From assembly GCF_001458415.1 (NCBI RefSeq), contig NZ_CYSD01000002.1, positions 62,001 to 126,000 on the forward strand: a stretch of 64,000 nucleotides of DNA. Reading direction: 5' to 3'. This stretch comes from Tritonibacter multivorans. GTDB taxonomy: Bacteria; Pseudomonadota; Alphaproteobacteria; Rhodobacterales; Rhodobacteraceae. Positions within the stretch are counted from its first letter, which is position 1, and every line of letters starts with the position of its first letter. A program made the translations under genes and the position numbers. Below, in pieces: positions 34,828 to 43,158 of the stretch. The notes below the pieces were generated by a model. It was not told the origin of the DNA. It saw nothing but the letters and a program-made list of their open reading frames with translations, and made no database searches.

Positions 34828-36101
34828 CCTTTGACAGCATCCTGACCGCGATCGAAAGCACCCTGCGCGGTCCGCTTCAGAATACACATATGCAGCATTT
34901 CAGCGCCCATGCCCTTCTCAATGACCAGCTGCATCTGGATTCCGTGTTGATCATCAACCTGCTATTGCATCTGGAAACGGATCACGGGATCGATGTGCCC
35001 GAGCGTGAGTTCAGCAAGGATGCGTTCAAAACCGTCGCTGACCTGATCCACTCGATCCTTGGTTCCGAGGCGGAGAAACCGATTGGGGTAACAACGGCCA
35101 GCCCCTCGCCCGAAGGTGCGGAAATTACGGTTCATTGCGTCGTCAGCTGCATCTGCGCAGCCATACGCCGTCAAGAAGGCGTCGATTTCCGGCCCTTCTA
35201 CTTTGGCACCTGGGACAGTGACTTTGCGCTGACCCCAGACATGCGACTGTCCTACCACAGCCCAGAGATGAGCCACGCCCATTTTTTCCAATGGGCGACC
35301 AAGCTCTATGGGTTGCAGATCCGCTCCTGGTACGATCACAGCCAGAACAAGTCCGCCAACCTCATCCATTTTGAGACCTGCCTTGCGCAAAAGCACCCTT
35401 CTGAAGATCTGATGGTGCTGGTGGATATGTACCACCTCCCGGAACGCGAAAATAAGTTCAACCAGAATCCTTTTCCTCATTTTGTCCTGATCGAAGGCAC
35501 CGCAGATCCTGACAGTTGGCACATGAATGATGCCGATTATCGCTGGCGGGGCGACTTGCCGCGTGCTGCGATTTTGAATGCCATGGCACAGCCAACCGTC
35601 GCAGGCGGCTATGTCTTGCGCTGGGATCAGGTCGCGCCCCCAAAACCCGCGGATGTGGCAGAGTATTTCAACAAAACCCTGCTTGCCGACCATAACCCCC
35701 TGACCTCGGCCGTTCGTGACATTGTGACCCATCACGCCAGTCCCGAACGCCTGCCAGCCATGCAGGACGCGCTGCGCGAGCTGCCGGTTTTGTCCCTGCG
35801 CAAATACGCCTTCGAGCACGCCTTTGCGTTTTTCTGGGAAGAGCTGGACACGCCATTTGCTGATTTCGATGCGGAATGTGACCGAATTGAAGCGCTCTGC
35901 GAAGGATATCGCCAATTCCACTATCAAGCGGCCCGCGCCGCACATACGCAGGACCAAACTTTGATCCCAGAGGTGCTGCAGGCGTTGGATCGACTGGACC
36001 GGTTGGAATACGACATCAAAGCGGCCCTCACGGCGCAGTTTGACCAATGGTGCGCGCTGAAGCTGGCACCGAAAACCGAAACTCAGGGGGAACTGGCATG
36101 A
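34824..36101 (+). CDS. asbDE: AsbD-AsbE fusion: aryl carrier domain plus condensing enzyme
   Basis: A 425-aa protein made of two parts that are separate in B. anthracis. Residues 1 to about 85 are an acyl-carrier domain with the phosphopantetheine serine Ser40 in LHLDSVLII; the serine number matches AsbD. From about 95 to 425 it matches AsbE, which moves 3,4-dihydroxybenzoyl from the carrier to spermidine; blocks such as RPFYFGTWDSDF and MSHAHFFQWA are visible. The joined length (425) is close to the sum of AsbD (about 91) and AsbE (about 327), so fusion without loss is likely. ATG 34824 overlaps asbC by 4 bases. A linker of about 10 residues (PIGVTTASPSPEG) joins the parts. Confidence 0.8.
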   Translation: MTFDSILTAIESTLRGPLQNTHMQHFSAHALLNDQLHLDSVLIINLLLHLETDHGIDVPEREFSKDAFKTVADLIHSILGSEAEKPIGVTTASPSPEGAEITVHCVVSCICAAIRRQEGVDFRPFYFGTWDSDFALTPDMRLSYHSPEMSHAHFFQWATKLYGLQIRSWYDHSQNKSANLIHFETCLAQKHPSEDLMVLVDMYHLPERENKFNQNPFPHFVLIEGTADPDSWHMNDADYRWRGDLPRAAILNAMAQPTVAGGYVLRWDQVAPPKPADVAEYFNKTLLADHNPLTSAVRDIVTHHASPERLPAMQDALRELPVLSLRKYAFEHAFAFFWEELDTPFADFDAECDRIEALCEGYRQFHYQAARAAHTQDQTLIPEVLQALDRLDRLEYDIKAALTAQFDQWCALKLAPKTETQGELA

Positions 36102-36937
36102 GACTGTCGCTCTGTACCATCTCCTTTCGCCATCAGCTGATTGACCTCAAAGACATCGCGTTTTGGGCGCGTGACAGCGGGTTTCAGGGGATTGAACTCT
36201 GGGGAGCGCATGCCCGAAATCAGTCGCCTTTGGCGCTGTACAATGCCCAGTGGATGGCCGCGCAGGGGCTGTCGATTCCAATGGTCAGTGATTATCTGCC
36301 CCTTCATGATCTGGCCTTGCTGCGGCAAAGCACGCTGGACCTGTGCCGTCAGGCGCAGATCTGGGGCGCGACGAAAATGCGCACCTTCGCCGGGATGACA
36401 GCCACCGCCGACGCCTGCCCTGACCAGCGCCGCAAGACGGCGCGCGCCTTGCGCGAAGCCTGCGCGATTGCCCAGGATAATGGCCTGAAGCTTTTGATCG
36501 AAACCCACCCAGGCACATTGGCTGACAGCCTTGCCGCGACCTGTGACCTGATTTCCGAGACCAACCATCCCGGACTTGCTGTCAATTTCGACGCTATTCA
36601 CCTCTGGGAGGCAGGGGATGACCCGGTTGTAGCCCATAAGGTGCTGTCGCCCTATATCGCCCACTACCATCTGAAAAACATCACATCGCGCGACCGTCTG
36701 GGCGTCTTTGCCCCCGCCAATATCTACAGCGCAGCCGGAGACCGCGACGGGCTCGTGTCCCTTTTTGACGGGGCCTATGACTATCGACCGCTGCTGACAT
36801 TGATGGCAAAAACACCCCAATGCGAAGCCTCACTGGAGTGGTTCGGCGGCAATGTGTTTGCCGCGCTCAAAACGGACCTGAACCAGATCCGATCCTTGAC
36901 CGATCTCCCCCACGACGCCTCTGTAAACGCGGGATAA
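36098..36937 (+). CDS. asbF: AsbF-like 3-dehydroshikimate dehydratase
   Basis: A 279-aa TIM-barrel enzyme of the xylose-isomerase-like family. It starts MRLSLCTISFRHQLIDLKDI and shares GFQGIELWG, TFAG, IETHPGTL, HLWEAGDDP and ASLEWFG with AsbF of petrobactin synthesis, which makes 3,4-dihydroxybenzoate from 3-dehydroshikimate using a divalent metal. Length matches AsbF (280 aa). The Glu, Asp, His and Glu metal ligands fall within these blocks. ATG 36098 overlaps the fusion gene stop (ATGA). Last gene of the asb operon, followed by a strong terminator. Confidence 0.9.
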   Translation: MRLSLCTISFRHQLIDLKDIAFWARDSGFQGIELWGAHARNQSPLALYNAQWMAAQGLSIPMVSDYLPLHDLALLRQSTLDLCRQAQIWGATKMRTFAGMTATADACPDQRRKTARALREACAIAQDNGLKLLIETHPGTLADSLAATCDLISETNHPGLAVNFDAIHLWEAGDDPVVAHKVLSPYIAHYHLKNITSRDRLGVFAPANIYSAAGDRDGLVSLFDGAYDYRPLLTLMAKTPQCEASLEWFGGNVFAALKTDLNQIRSLTDLPHDASVNAG

Positions 36938-36967
36938 AACGCGATAGACAGCGCTGTGAAAGCAAAA

Positions 36968-37002
36968 CGCCGCCCCCGAATTTCCGGGGGCGGCGCTTTT
37001 TT
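36968..37002. terminator. Bidirectional terminator between asbF and the ABC exporter
   Basis: An 11-bp stem CGCCGCCCCCG (36968-36978) with CGGGGGCGGCG (36985-36995), loop AATTTC, then TTTTTT on the plus strand and TTTT on the minus strand. It can end both convergent transcripts. Confidence 0.9.
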
Positions 37003-37023
37003 GCATTGTCGTTTTTCCGGTGC

Positions 37024-38892
37024 CTATGCGGGCGCGGCGGTCCTATCAGCGCTCCGGGAGACGTCTTCTGTGTGTCCAGCACCTACCGCCTGTTTGGCCC
37101 AAAGATCGGCATAAAGTCCGCCTTCCTCCAGCAGCTGACGATGCGTGCCATCGGCGACAATACGACCTTTGTCGAGAACCAGAATGCGGTCCATCTGCGC
37201 AATGGTGGACAGGCGGTGGGCAATTGCGATCACCGTCTTTCCGCCCATCACCTCCATCAGTGTCTTCTGGATCTCTGCTTCGACAGCGCTATCCAGTGCA
37301 GAGGTTGCCTCGTCCAGAACAAGGATTGGGGCATCTTTCAGCACCACCCGCGCGATTGCGATCCGCTGGCGCTGCCCGCCAGACAGGGTCACACCACGTT
37401 CCCCAACATGCACATCATAGCCGGTACGGCCGCAATGGTCTTTGAGGGAGGCTATGAACGTATCCGCACGGGCGCGCTGCGCGGCTTGGATCACCTCGGC
37501 CTCGCTCGCGGTGCTTCGCCCATAAAGAATATTGGCCCTCAAAGACCGATGCAGCAGTGACGTGTCCTGCGTTACAACACCGATCTGAGCTCTCAAACTG
37601 TCCTGCGTGACGGTTGCAATGTCCTGCCCATCAATCAGGATTTTGCCCTCTTGCGGGTCATGATAGCGCAGCAACAGTTTGACCAAGGTCGATTTCCCAG
37701 CACCGGACGGGCCAACAATTCCAACCCGTTCACCTGCACGCAGGGTCAGGTCGATGCCGTCCAGCCCGCCGCCGTCATTGCCAAACCGATGCGTTACGCC
37801 TTGGAACGAAATCTCGGCCTCTTTCAAGTTCAGCTCCTGCGCGTCCGGCGCATCAGTGACACGATGCGGCGGAGCAATGGACTGCAATCCTTCGCGGATG
37901 ACCCCAAGGTTTTCGAACAACCGGATCACCACCCAAAGGATCCAACCCGCCATTCCATTCAGACGAATGGTAAGCGCGGCTGCCGCAGCGACCTCGCCCA
38001 CGGAGACCAGCCCGCGGGTCCAAAGCCAAATGGCAGGAACAACCACGATCAGGATCAGTACCCCATTCAGCGCAATGCTGCCAAACGCCAGCTGCGTCAT
38101 CATCCGCAGGAACCGGCGATAGCCCAGTCGCAGCTTTTGCAACGACGCAAGCGCATGGCGGTCCTCCTGGTCCCCCTGTGCGAACAACTTTACGGTTTCA
38201 ATATTGCCATATGCATCGACAATCCGCCCGGACGCATCAGAACGCGCAGCAGACCAGCGTTCTGCGGTGCGCGCCACGTGCAGCGCGATATAGCGCACAT
38301 AGGCCACATACAGCCCGACCCAAAGCAGCAAGGGCACCGCCAGTCGCCAGTCGATCTGCATCAAAACCACCACAGCGCCCACCATATAGGTGATGGCAAA
38401 CAGCAGGGCCTCGAACATCATGTGCACGCTGTCCTGGACCGCAGGCCCCATTTGCATGACCCGATTGCTTAACCGTCCTGCAAAATCGGTCTGGAAAAAA
38501 CCAACCGACTGGCGCAGCAGATGACGATGGCCCTGCCAGCGCACCTGTTCTTGCAGGTTCGAGGACAGCGATTGCTCCAGCAGCAAGTGGTTCAGCCCGA
38601 CCAGACAGGGCCGCACAAGCAAGATACAGAACAGCGCCAGCAGCATTTCAACCTTATAGGTTGACCAAAACGCGGCAGCTCCGGCCGCGTTCATCAAATC
38701 CAGAACACGACCAGAATAGAAGATCAGACCGCTTTCCATAAGCGCGGTCAGAACGCCGGTCAGAACCATAAGCGGCAACAGCCGCCGGTAAGGATAGAGC
38801 TGTTGAGTTAGATAAGCCCACACGGTTGCTGCAGGCGGAGAATTTTCTGTCGGATCAAACGGATCGACAAGTCGTTCGAAAAATCGAAACAC
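37024..38892 (-). CDS. ABC exporter half-transporter (ABCB type)
   Basis: A 622-aa protein with a fused six-helix membrane domain (about 1-340) and ATPase domain (about 365-600). Walker A is GPSGAGKSTLVK, signature LSGGQRQR, Walker B ILVLDEATSALD, H-loop IAHRLSTI. The start is GTG 38892 with AGGGAC upstream; no later Met is convincing. It is convergent with the asb operon and 188 bp from tonB. Siderophore loci often carry an exporter; this one may export petrobactin, but a lipid or peptide export role is possible, and no iron box was found directly upstream. Confidence 0.8.
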   Translation of the reverse strand: MFRFFERLVDPFDPTENSPPAATVWAYLTQQLYPYRRLLPLMVLTGVLTALMESGLIFYSGRVLDLMNAAGAAAFWSTYKVEMLLALFCILLVRPCLVGLNHLLLEQSLSSNLQEQVRWQGHRHLLRQSVGFFQTDFAGRLSNRVMQMGPAVQDSVHMMFEALLFAITYMVGAVVVLMQIDWRLAVPLLLWVGLYVAYVRYIALHVARTAERWSAARSDASGRIVDAYGNIETVKLFAQGDQEDRHALASLQKLRLGYRRFLRMMTQLAFGSIALNGVLILIVVVPAIWLWTRGLVSVGEVAAAAALTIRLNGMAGWILWVVIRLFENLGVIREGLQSIAPPHRVTDAPDAQELNLKEAEISFQGVTHRFGNDGGGLDGIDLTLRAGERVGIVGPSGAGKSTLVKLLLRYHDPQEGKILIDGQDIATVTQDSLRAQIGVVTQDTSLLHRSLRANILYGRSTASEAEVIQAAQRARADTFIASLKDHCGRTGYDVHVGERGVTLSGGQRQRIAIARVVLKDAPILVLDEATSALDSAVEAEIQKTLMEVMGGKTVIAIAHRLSTIAQMDRILVLDKGRIVADGTHRQLLEEGGLYADLWAKQAVGAGHTEDVSRSADRTAAPA

Positions 38893-39080
38893 CTATGTCC
38901 CTCTCAAAGCTGGGAATGGTTTGCAATGAGATGTGGGTGGGGAACGTGGCGGCATGAGACGCGGAGGGCGCGTCGCTTGGGCTGCCAAGTGTCTGCCTGC
39001 ATCGAAGCTCCGGGCCTTACTACCGCGAGGGCCGGGAATTGTCACGGTGTTCTGGTACACGTTCGGCCCACTTTAGCCGA

Positions 39081-39941
39081 TCATTTTGGCGCTCGATACG
39101 TGAGCGTGGTGTCAAACTGACGCTGGGTGACCTGAAGCCCTTTTGGCGCTTTGGGGAAACGGCGAATGGACTTCAACAGACGCTGCGCGGCTTGGTCCAA
39201 TGCAGCGACCCCAGAAGAACGGGCAATACGGTAGCTCAGGACATTCCCCTTGCTATCAAGTGTGAAACTCACCTGCACGCCACCATCGCCATGATTGCCA
39301 CGCGGATAGCGAATACCCTTGCGCAGCCTGGCTGACACCCGCGCCTCCCAAATCGCGTTCAGCTCTGCCTGTTTGCCTGCCGACTTGGCCGACGCCTGCG
39401 CCGTACCCGTTCCGGCCTCAGTGCCCCCAGCGGTTCCAGCCGCACGCTGCGCAGCCCGCCCGGCGCTGTCCTGCTTGGACGTGACCGCATCTCCTGGCGG
39501 CGCTTTCTTCTTGGGTTTCGGCGCTGGTTTGTGCTCTGGTTTCGGTTCTGGTGCCTGAACCGGCTCGGGAGGCGGGGGCGGCGCGGTGTCCACCTGCACC
39601 GCACGCTCCGTTGCGGTCGCCGGCAACGGCATCGACAGCTGCGCCAATGCGCGCGGCGCCTCAGATAATTTGATCTGCGGAATCTCTGGTGCCTGCGTTG
39701 CCGCAGTCTGCACCGGCGGAAGCGAAGGTTTTTGCTGCGGGATCGGCGGTGGACGTTCCCACTGCTCCACCATATCCGCAACCGAAGCTGCCGCAGCAGC
39801 AAGGGTGACGTCATGCGTCCCGCCTGATCCCCCAGTTTGGCTGCCAGACTGCGGCAGGCTGACAAACCCCGCAATCAGAACAGTCGCCGCAAGGCCGCCA
39901 AAGACAACGACCTCAAACATTCCTTGCCCAAGCTGTTTCAT
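39081..39941 (-). CDS. tonB: TonB energy-transducing protein
   Basis: A 286-aa TonB. An N-terminal membrane anchor is at about residues 7-28 (FEVVVFGGLAATVLIAGFV in part), followed by a long proline/lysine-rich periplasmic spacer (PEPVQAPEPKPEHKPAPKPKKK in part) and the C-terminal domain (VQVSFTLDSKGNVLSYRIARSSG in part). It transmits energy from ExbB/ExbD to outer-membrane receptors, most simply to the receptor at 27754-29745. It overlaps the second exbD by 4 bases and ends the operon. Confidence 0.85.
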   Translation of the reverse strand: MKQLGQGMFEVVVFGGLAATVLIAGFVSLPQSGSQTGGSGGTHDVTLAAAAASVADMVEQWERPPPIPQQKPSLPPVQTAATQAPEIPQIKLSEAPRALAQLSMPLPATATERAVQVDTAPPPPPEPVQAPEPKPEHKPAPKPKKKAPPGDAVTSKQDSAGRAAQRAAGTAGGTEAGTGTAQASAKSAGKQAELNAIWEARVSARLRKGIRYPRGNHGDGGVQVSFTLDSKGNVLSYRIARSSGVAALDQAAQRLLKSIRRFPKAPKGLQVTQRQFDTTLTYRAPK

Positions 39942-40321
39942 TTGGGGGAGACCGCCAGCTCGACCGCGCTGCGACCCGCCTCTGCCAATTGACGCAGAAT
40001 ACGCGCGAGCCGCGCTGCCTCCAACTTCGCATCCGCCCGGATCTGCAAAACCTGAACACGATCGCCCAGCCCCGCAATCGCCACCAGTGCTGCATCGCCT
40101 TCTTGTCCGGCAAAGGACAGGCGTCCATCAGATGAAATAAACAGGACCTGTTCCCCTGCGCCAGCCGCCTCAAGCGCGGCTTCAGGCGGCACGATTTCAA
40201 AGGGATCTGGCTGGGCAAGCCGTGAGGTCATCAAAAAGAAGATTAACAACAGAAAGACGACGTTGATCATCGGAACAATGGACTCCGCCGGTTTTCGGCG
40301 TGTGGGCGTGCTGAAGTCCAT
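39938..40321 (-). CDS. exbD: ExbD/TolR-family protein (second copy)
   Basis: A 127-aa ExbD-type protein: short cytoplasmic N-terminus, single membrane helix VPMINVVFLLLIFFLMTS with the proton-relevant Asp replaced by Asn (PMINVV, where the usual motif is PMIDV), and a periplasmic domain. The Asp-to-Asn change in PMINVVFLLL is unusual compared with the neighbouring copy, which has PMIDVVFLLL, and may mean this copy is structural. ATG 40321 follows the first exbD stop by five bases. Confidence 0.8.
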   Translation of the reverse strand: MDFSTPTRRKPAESIVPMINVVFLLLIFFLMTSRLAQPDPFEIVPPEAALEAAGAGEQVLFISSDGRLSFAGQEGDAALVAIAGLGDRVQVLQIRADAKLEAARLARILRQLAEAGRSAVELAVSPK

Positions 40322-40326
40322 GGCGC

Positions 40327-40698
40327 TTACTCCACCAAGACCACAGAGGTAATGCCACCCGCCCGCAGCGCTTCGGTTACAGCAAGTATCCGCTGCAAAT
40401 CTGCCCCATCCGTGCCCCGCAAAATCACCATGTCGCCTGCTTTTTCCATCAAAGGAGCCAAAGCGCCCGGCAGATCGGTCACAGGCTGGCCATTCAGCAA
40501 GAGCGACTGCGGACCAATATCGACCAAACGCGGCGGACCAGTGTAAGTGCCACCTCCAGCCGCCAGCGGCATGGGCAAAACAGTATCCGTGCCAAACCGC
40601 GAGGCAAGCATAAAGAACACCAATAGCAGGAAAACCACATCGATCATCGGCGTCAGGCTGGGCCTGCGGCGGGGGCGTGCTGGCGGGGCAAAGTCCAT
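40327..40698 (-). CDS. exbD: ExbD/TolR-family protein (first copy)
   Basis: A 123-aa ExbD with the proton-pathway Asp in TPMIDVVFLLLVFFM, one membrane helix and a C-terminal periplasmic domain. It works with ExbB to use the proton motive force. It is 12 bases downstream of exbB and five bases upstream of the second copy. Two unequal exbD genes in tandem are known in several Gram-negatives and imply a heteromeric assembly. Confidence 0.85.
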   Translation of the reverse strand: MDFAPPARPRRRPSLTPMIDVVFLLLVFFMLASRFGTDTVLPMPLAAGGGTYTGPPRLVDIGPQSLLLNGQPVTDLPGALAPLMEKAGDMVILRGTDGADLQRILAVTEALRAGGITSVVLVE

Positions 40699-40710
40699 TG
40701 GTGATAGCGC

Positions 40711-41688
40711 CTACTCTGCTGCGACACGCAATTCCGGCGCGGTGGGTGACGCCAGAAACAGCCGCGTTGCACAATCCTCAACATCGAGGCGGATTTTCTC
40801 AATCACGGCCTCATACCATGTGAGCGCAGCAGAGGCCGGGATCGCCACTGCCATCCCGGCAGCCGTGGTCAACAAAGCCTCCCAGATCCCCCCAGCGAGC
40901 AGAGAGGGATCCGCTTTTGACCCCGCGGCTTGCAACGCCTGAAAGGCGGCGATCATACCCAAAACTGTGCCCAGCAGGCCCAGCAAAGGGGCAATCGTTG
41001 AAATCAGCTCCAAGGCGCCCAGGCCACTGCGGGCCGATGCGATCTGCTTTTTTGCCACGCGGGTGGTTTCTTCGCGTGCACCGGATTGAGAGCGTTCCGA
41101 AAGCGCTGTGATGGCCGCTGACACCACCTTGGACCGCACGCCCCTGCGGCCGTAAACAAGCGCAAGCGCCTGATCTTTTTGCCCGGCCTCAAAGGCAGCA
41201 ACAGCCCGGAACGCTTTGCCCCGTGACCACGCCCCGAGGAGCGCCAAGCGCCATGCCTTCCACAAAATCAACGCAAGTGTTGCCAATGCAAGCGCCGCAA
41301 TGGCCCAAATCGACGGGCCACCATCGACGAGAAACTTCAACGCCCTGCCGTAAGCCGCCTGCGCAATTTCGACTGGTGTTTCTGCCGGCGCGGCTTCTTG
41401 CACACCTACGTCAGCCTGCGACGAGGGCCCCGCCAAAGCCGTCGAACCCTCGGTCGCCAGATGCATCTCGTCCGATGCAGTCTGCAAATCTCTCGGTTCT
41501 TCCTGTTGCGGGCTTGATCCTTCCGCGACCAATGCTGCACCGATGTCGGGGACCGCATCTAGCGTAAGAAGCGCTGGGGCTTCGGGCAGTTCAGATGCGA
41601 CAACAGGCTGGTTCACCTGAGCGGTCAACGAGGCCGCCGACAGGGCTAAAACAACCGCAACAGACGTCGCAAGAAAGGCTGGTCGCAT
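40711..41688 (-). CDS. exbB: ExbB/TolQ/MotA-family proton channel protein
   Basis: A 325-aa ExbB with an unusual N-terminal extension: a signal peptide (to about residue 23, LTAQ) and a periplasmic segment of about 100 residues before the first helix ([19 protein letters not shown] in part). The two other membrane helices ([27 protein letters not shown] in part, and [24 protein letters not shown] in part) are canonical, with the Thr and Glu residues of the channel. The longer N-terminal part is a feature of some alphaproteobacterial ExbB proteins. Forms the complex with both ExbD copies and TonB. Confidence 0.85.
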   Translation of the reverse strand: MRPAFLATSVAVVLALSAASLTAQVNQPVVASELPEAPALLTLDAVPDIGAALVAEGSSPQQEEPRDLQTASDEMHLATEGSTALAGPSSQADVGVQEAAPAETPVEIAQAAYGRALKFLVDGGPSIWAIAALALATLALILWKAWRLALLGAWSRGKAFRAVAAFEAGQKDQALALVYGRRGVRSKVVSAAITALSERSQSGAREETTRVAKKQIASARSGLGALELISTIAPLLGLLGTVLGMIAAFQALQAAGSKADPSLLAGGIWEALLTTAAGMAVAIPASAALTWYEAVIEKIRLDVEDCATRLFLASPTAPELRVAAE

Positions 41689-41708
41689 GGTTTGGTTCTC
41701 TCAACAGG

Positions 41709-42002
41709 TCAGGCAGCCAAAGAGGCCCAATTCATCGCCTCAAAGGCTTCGCGATGGGCAAAACACGCCAAATGTTTGTCGATAATGATCCGGGCTTCCG
41801 CGAGAGCGCCCGTCTCTTCAGAACAAACGGTGATGGTCAGCAGATCTGCGTCGGCGGTGAGCTCGACCGGGCCTGTGCCCAGGGCGACCGTACCGTTGGT
41901 TTCAGTGAATTCTGCTTTAACCTTATGGCCAAAATGCTTGCACAGCTGCTGAAGATACTGAGAGGCTTTTGGTGTTTGAAAAGTGCCGGTATCGCGGAGC
42001 AT
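41709..42002 (-). CDS. DUF2218-family protein
   Basis: A 97-aa soluble protein with no signal, of the DUF2218 family. It is first in the exbB-exbD-exbD-tonB operon and an iron box starts 22 bases upstream of its ATG. The sequence shows two Cys and several His (CKHFGHK, CFAHREAF), which could bind metal, but no function is known. Members of this family are often beside iron-uptake genes. A role in siderophore iron release or regulation is a guess. Confidence 0.65.
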   Translation of the reverse strand: MLRDTGTFQTPKASQYLQQLCKHFGHKVKAEFTETNGTVALGTGPVELTADADLLTITVCSEETGALAEARIIIDKHLACFAHREAFEAMNWASLAA

Positions 42003-42023
42003 TGGAAACCTCAGCTTTTATCT

Positions 42024-42036
42024 TAGTATTTTACTA
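42024..42036. promoter_or_regulatory. Candidate iron-responsive box C
   Basis: TAGTA-TTT-TACTA, the complement of box A (minus strand reads TAGTA-AAA-TACTA). It starts 22 bases upstream of the DUF2218 ATG, so it probably overlaps the promoter of the exb/tonB operon. Confidence 0.65.
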
Positions 42037-42291
42037 TGTTTTTCTACCTAGGTTAGTTCACCCATCGAATGCAAGTTAAATTTCCGCTCGAAACAATTGA
42101 CCGTTGGGCTTGGGCAGCATGACCGCACCAAGGCCCCAACCGTTGTCCCCAAACGCAGATAAGGAACTGGCAGTCCAGAGACACCGCCCTGAAGCAGGCC
42201 TGATCAATGTTGACCCGAAACCATTCCCAAAGGCCGGATCTGACCCGCCCCGGCCCTTGCATCGAAGTGGCCGGCTTTTGCCGCCGTTACG

Positions 42292-42315
42292 GTTTTTTCG
42301 CTAAATATCCGGGCC
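42292..42315 (+). repeat. Degenerate fragment R6 of the palindromic repeat family
   Basis: TTTTTTCGCTAAATATCCGG resembles the left flank of R1 and R2 (TTTTTCCAAATATCCCGG) and lies directly before the stop of the phosphodiesterase gene. The GC hairpin is missing, so this is a weak call. Confidence 0.35.
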
Positions 42316-43140
42316 TCAGCGGACCATTGTTGTGCGGTCCCAATCAGCGTAGTCTGGAGAGCCCTCTCCCTTGATGTCACCAGCATAGCCGAATTCAACC
42401 ATATGCGTCATGGTAGAGGCCGTGTCTGCGAACGTGACGGCATAGGCTTCGGGAAGCTCGGCCGAGGACAATAAGCGTGTCGCAGAAAAATCGGCCCAAC
42501 CCGCATGGTTTGTACCGCGCGGCGCATAGAGCGGAATCCCATGCAAAGAACCTGCCAACGGCAGATGGCAATGGCCGTGATAGATATGGCGGATGCGGCC
42601 GCTAAAGGGCTGGATCGTGGCGGCGAACCGATCTGCATCCAGAAGCATGATTTTGTCCATCGGAGCAATACGCAGAGCCACAGGGTTGTGGTGCATGAAA
42701 ATCCACACCGGCCCCTCGAGACGTGAAAGCTGCGCCTGCAGCCAAGCGGCCCGTGTTTCGCAAAAATGGCCGGCATGGGATTGTGGCCCCCAAGTGTCCA
42801 GACAGATCGCCGTGCCAAGGCTCAGCGGAACGGTATATTGAACAAAGCCATTTGGGTCTGCGAGATCCGGAAAGGCCGCGCGCAGCAAGGCGCGTTCATC
42901 GTGATTGCCGATCAGCGGATATACGGGCACAGGAACGTCCCGCAGAATATCCTTGAGCTTTTGGTAGTCTTCGGCATCCCCCCAATCCGAGAGATCTCCG
43001 GTGATAAAAAGCGCCTCAGCGTCGGCGTGGAACTCCATCGCATGCGCAAGCCCTTTGCGAAAGTTCAAAACGGGATCGCGACCGCCAATGGTTTCGCCGT
43101 CCTTGGTCAGGTGGATGTCGGTAAATTGCAGAAATTTCAT
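42316..43140 (-). CDS. GpdQ/CpdA-like metallophosphoesterase (phosphodiesterase)
   Basis: A 274-aa metallophosphoesterase of the class III cyclic nucleotide/glycerophosphodiester phosphodiesterase type. Metal-site motifs in order: DIHLTKDG, GDLSDWGD, GNHDE, HHNPV and GHCHLPLAG. No signal peptide. It follows the ABC importer genes in the same orientation, after an 8-bp hairpin. Enzymes like GpdQ split glycerophosphodiesters such as glycerophosphoethanolamine; that would suit an importer for such compounds. Cyclic-AMP hydrolysis is the alternative. Confidence 0.75.
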   Translation of the reverse strand: MKFLQFTDIHLTKDGETIGGRDPVLNFRKGLAHAMEFHADAEALFITGDLSDWGDAEDYQKLKDILRDVPVPVYPLIGNHDERALLRAAFPDLADPNGFVQYTVPLSLGTAICLDTWGPQSHAGHFCETRAAWLQAQLSRLEGPVWIFMHHNPVALRIAPMDKIMLLDADRFAATIQPFSGRIRHIYHGHCHLPLAGSLHGIPLYAPRGTNHAGWADFSATRLLSSAELPEAYAVTFADTASTMTHMVEFGYAGDIKGEGSPDYADWDRTTMVR

Positions 43141-43158
43141 GAGGCTACCTTGTTCGAG

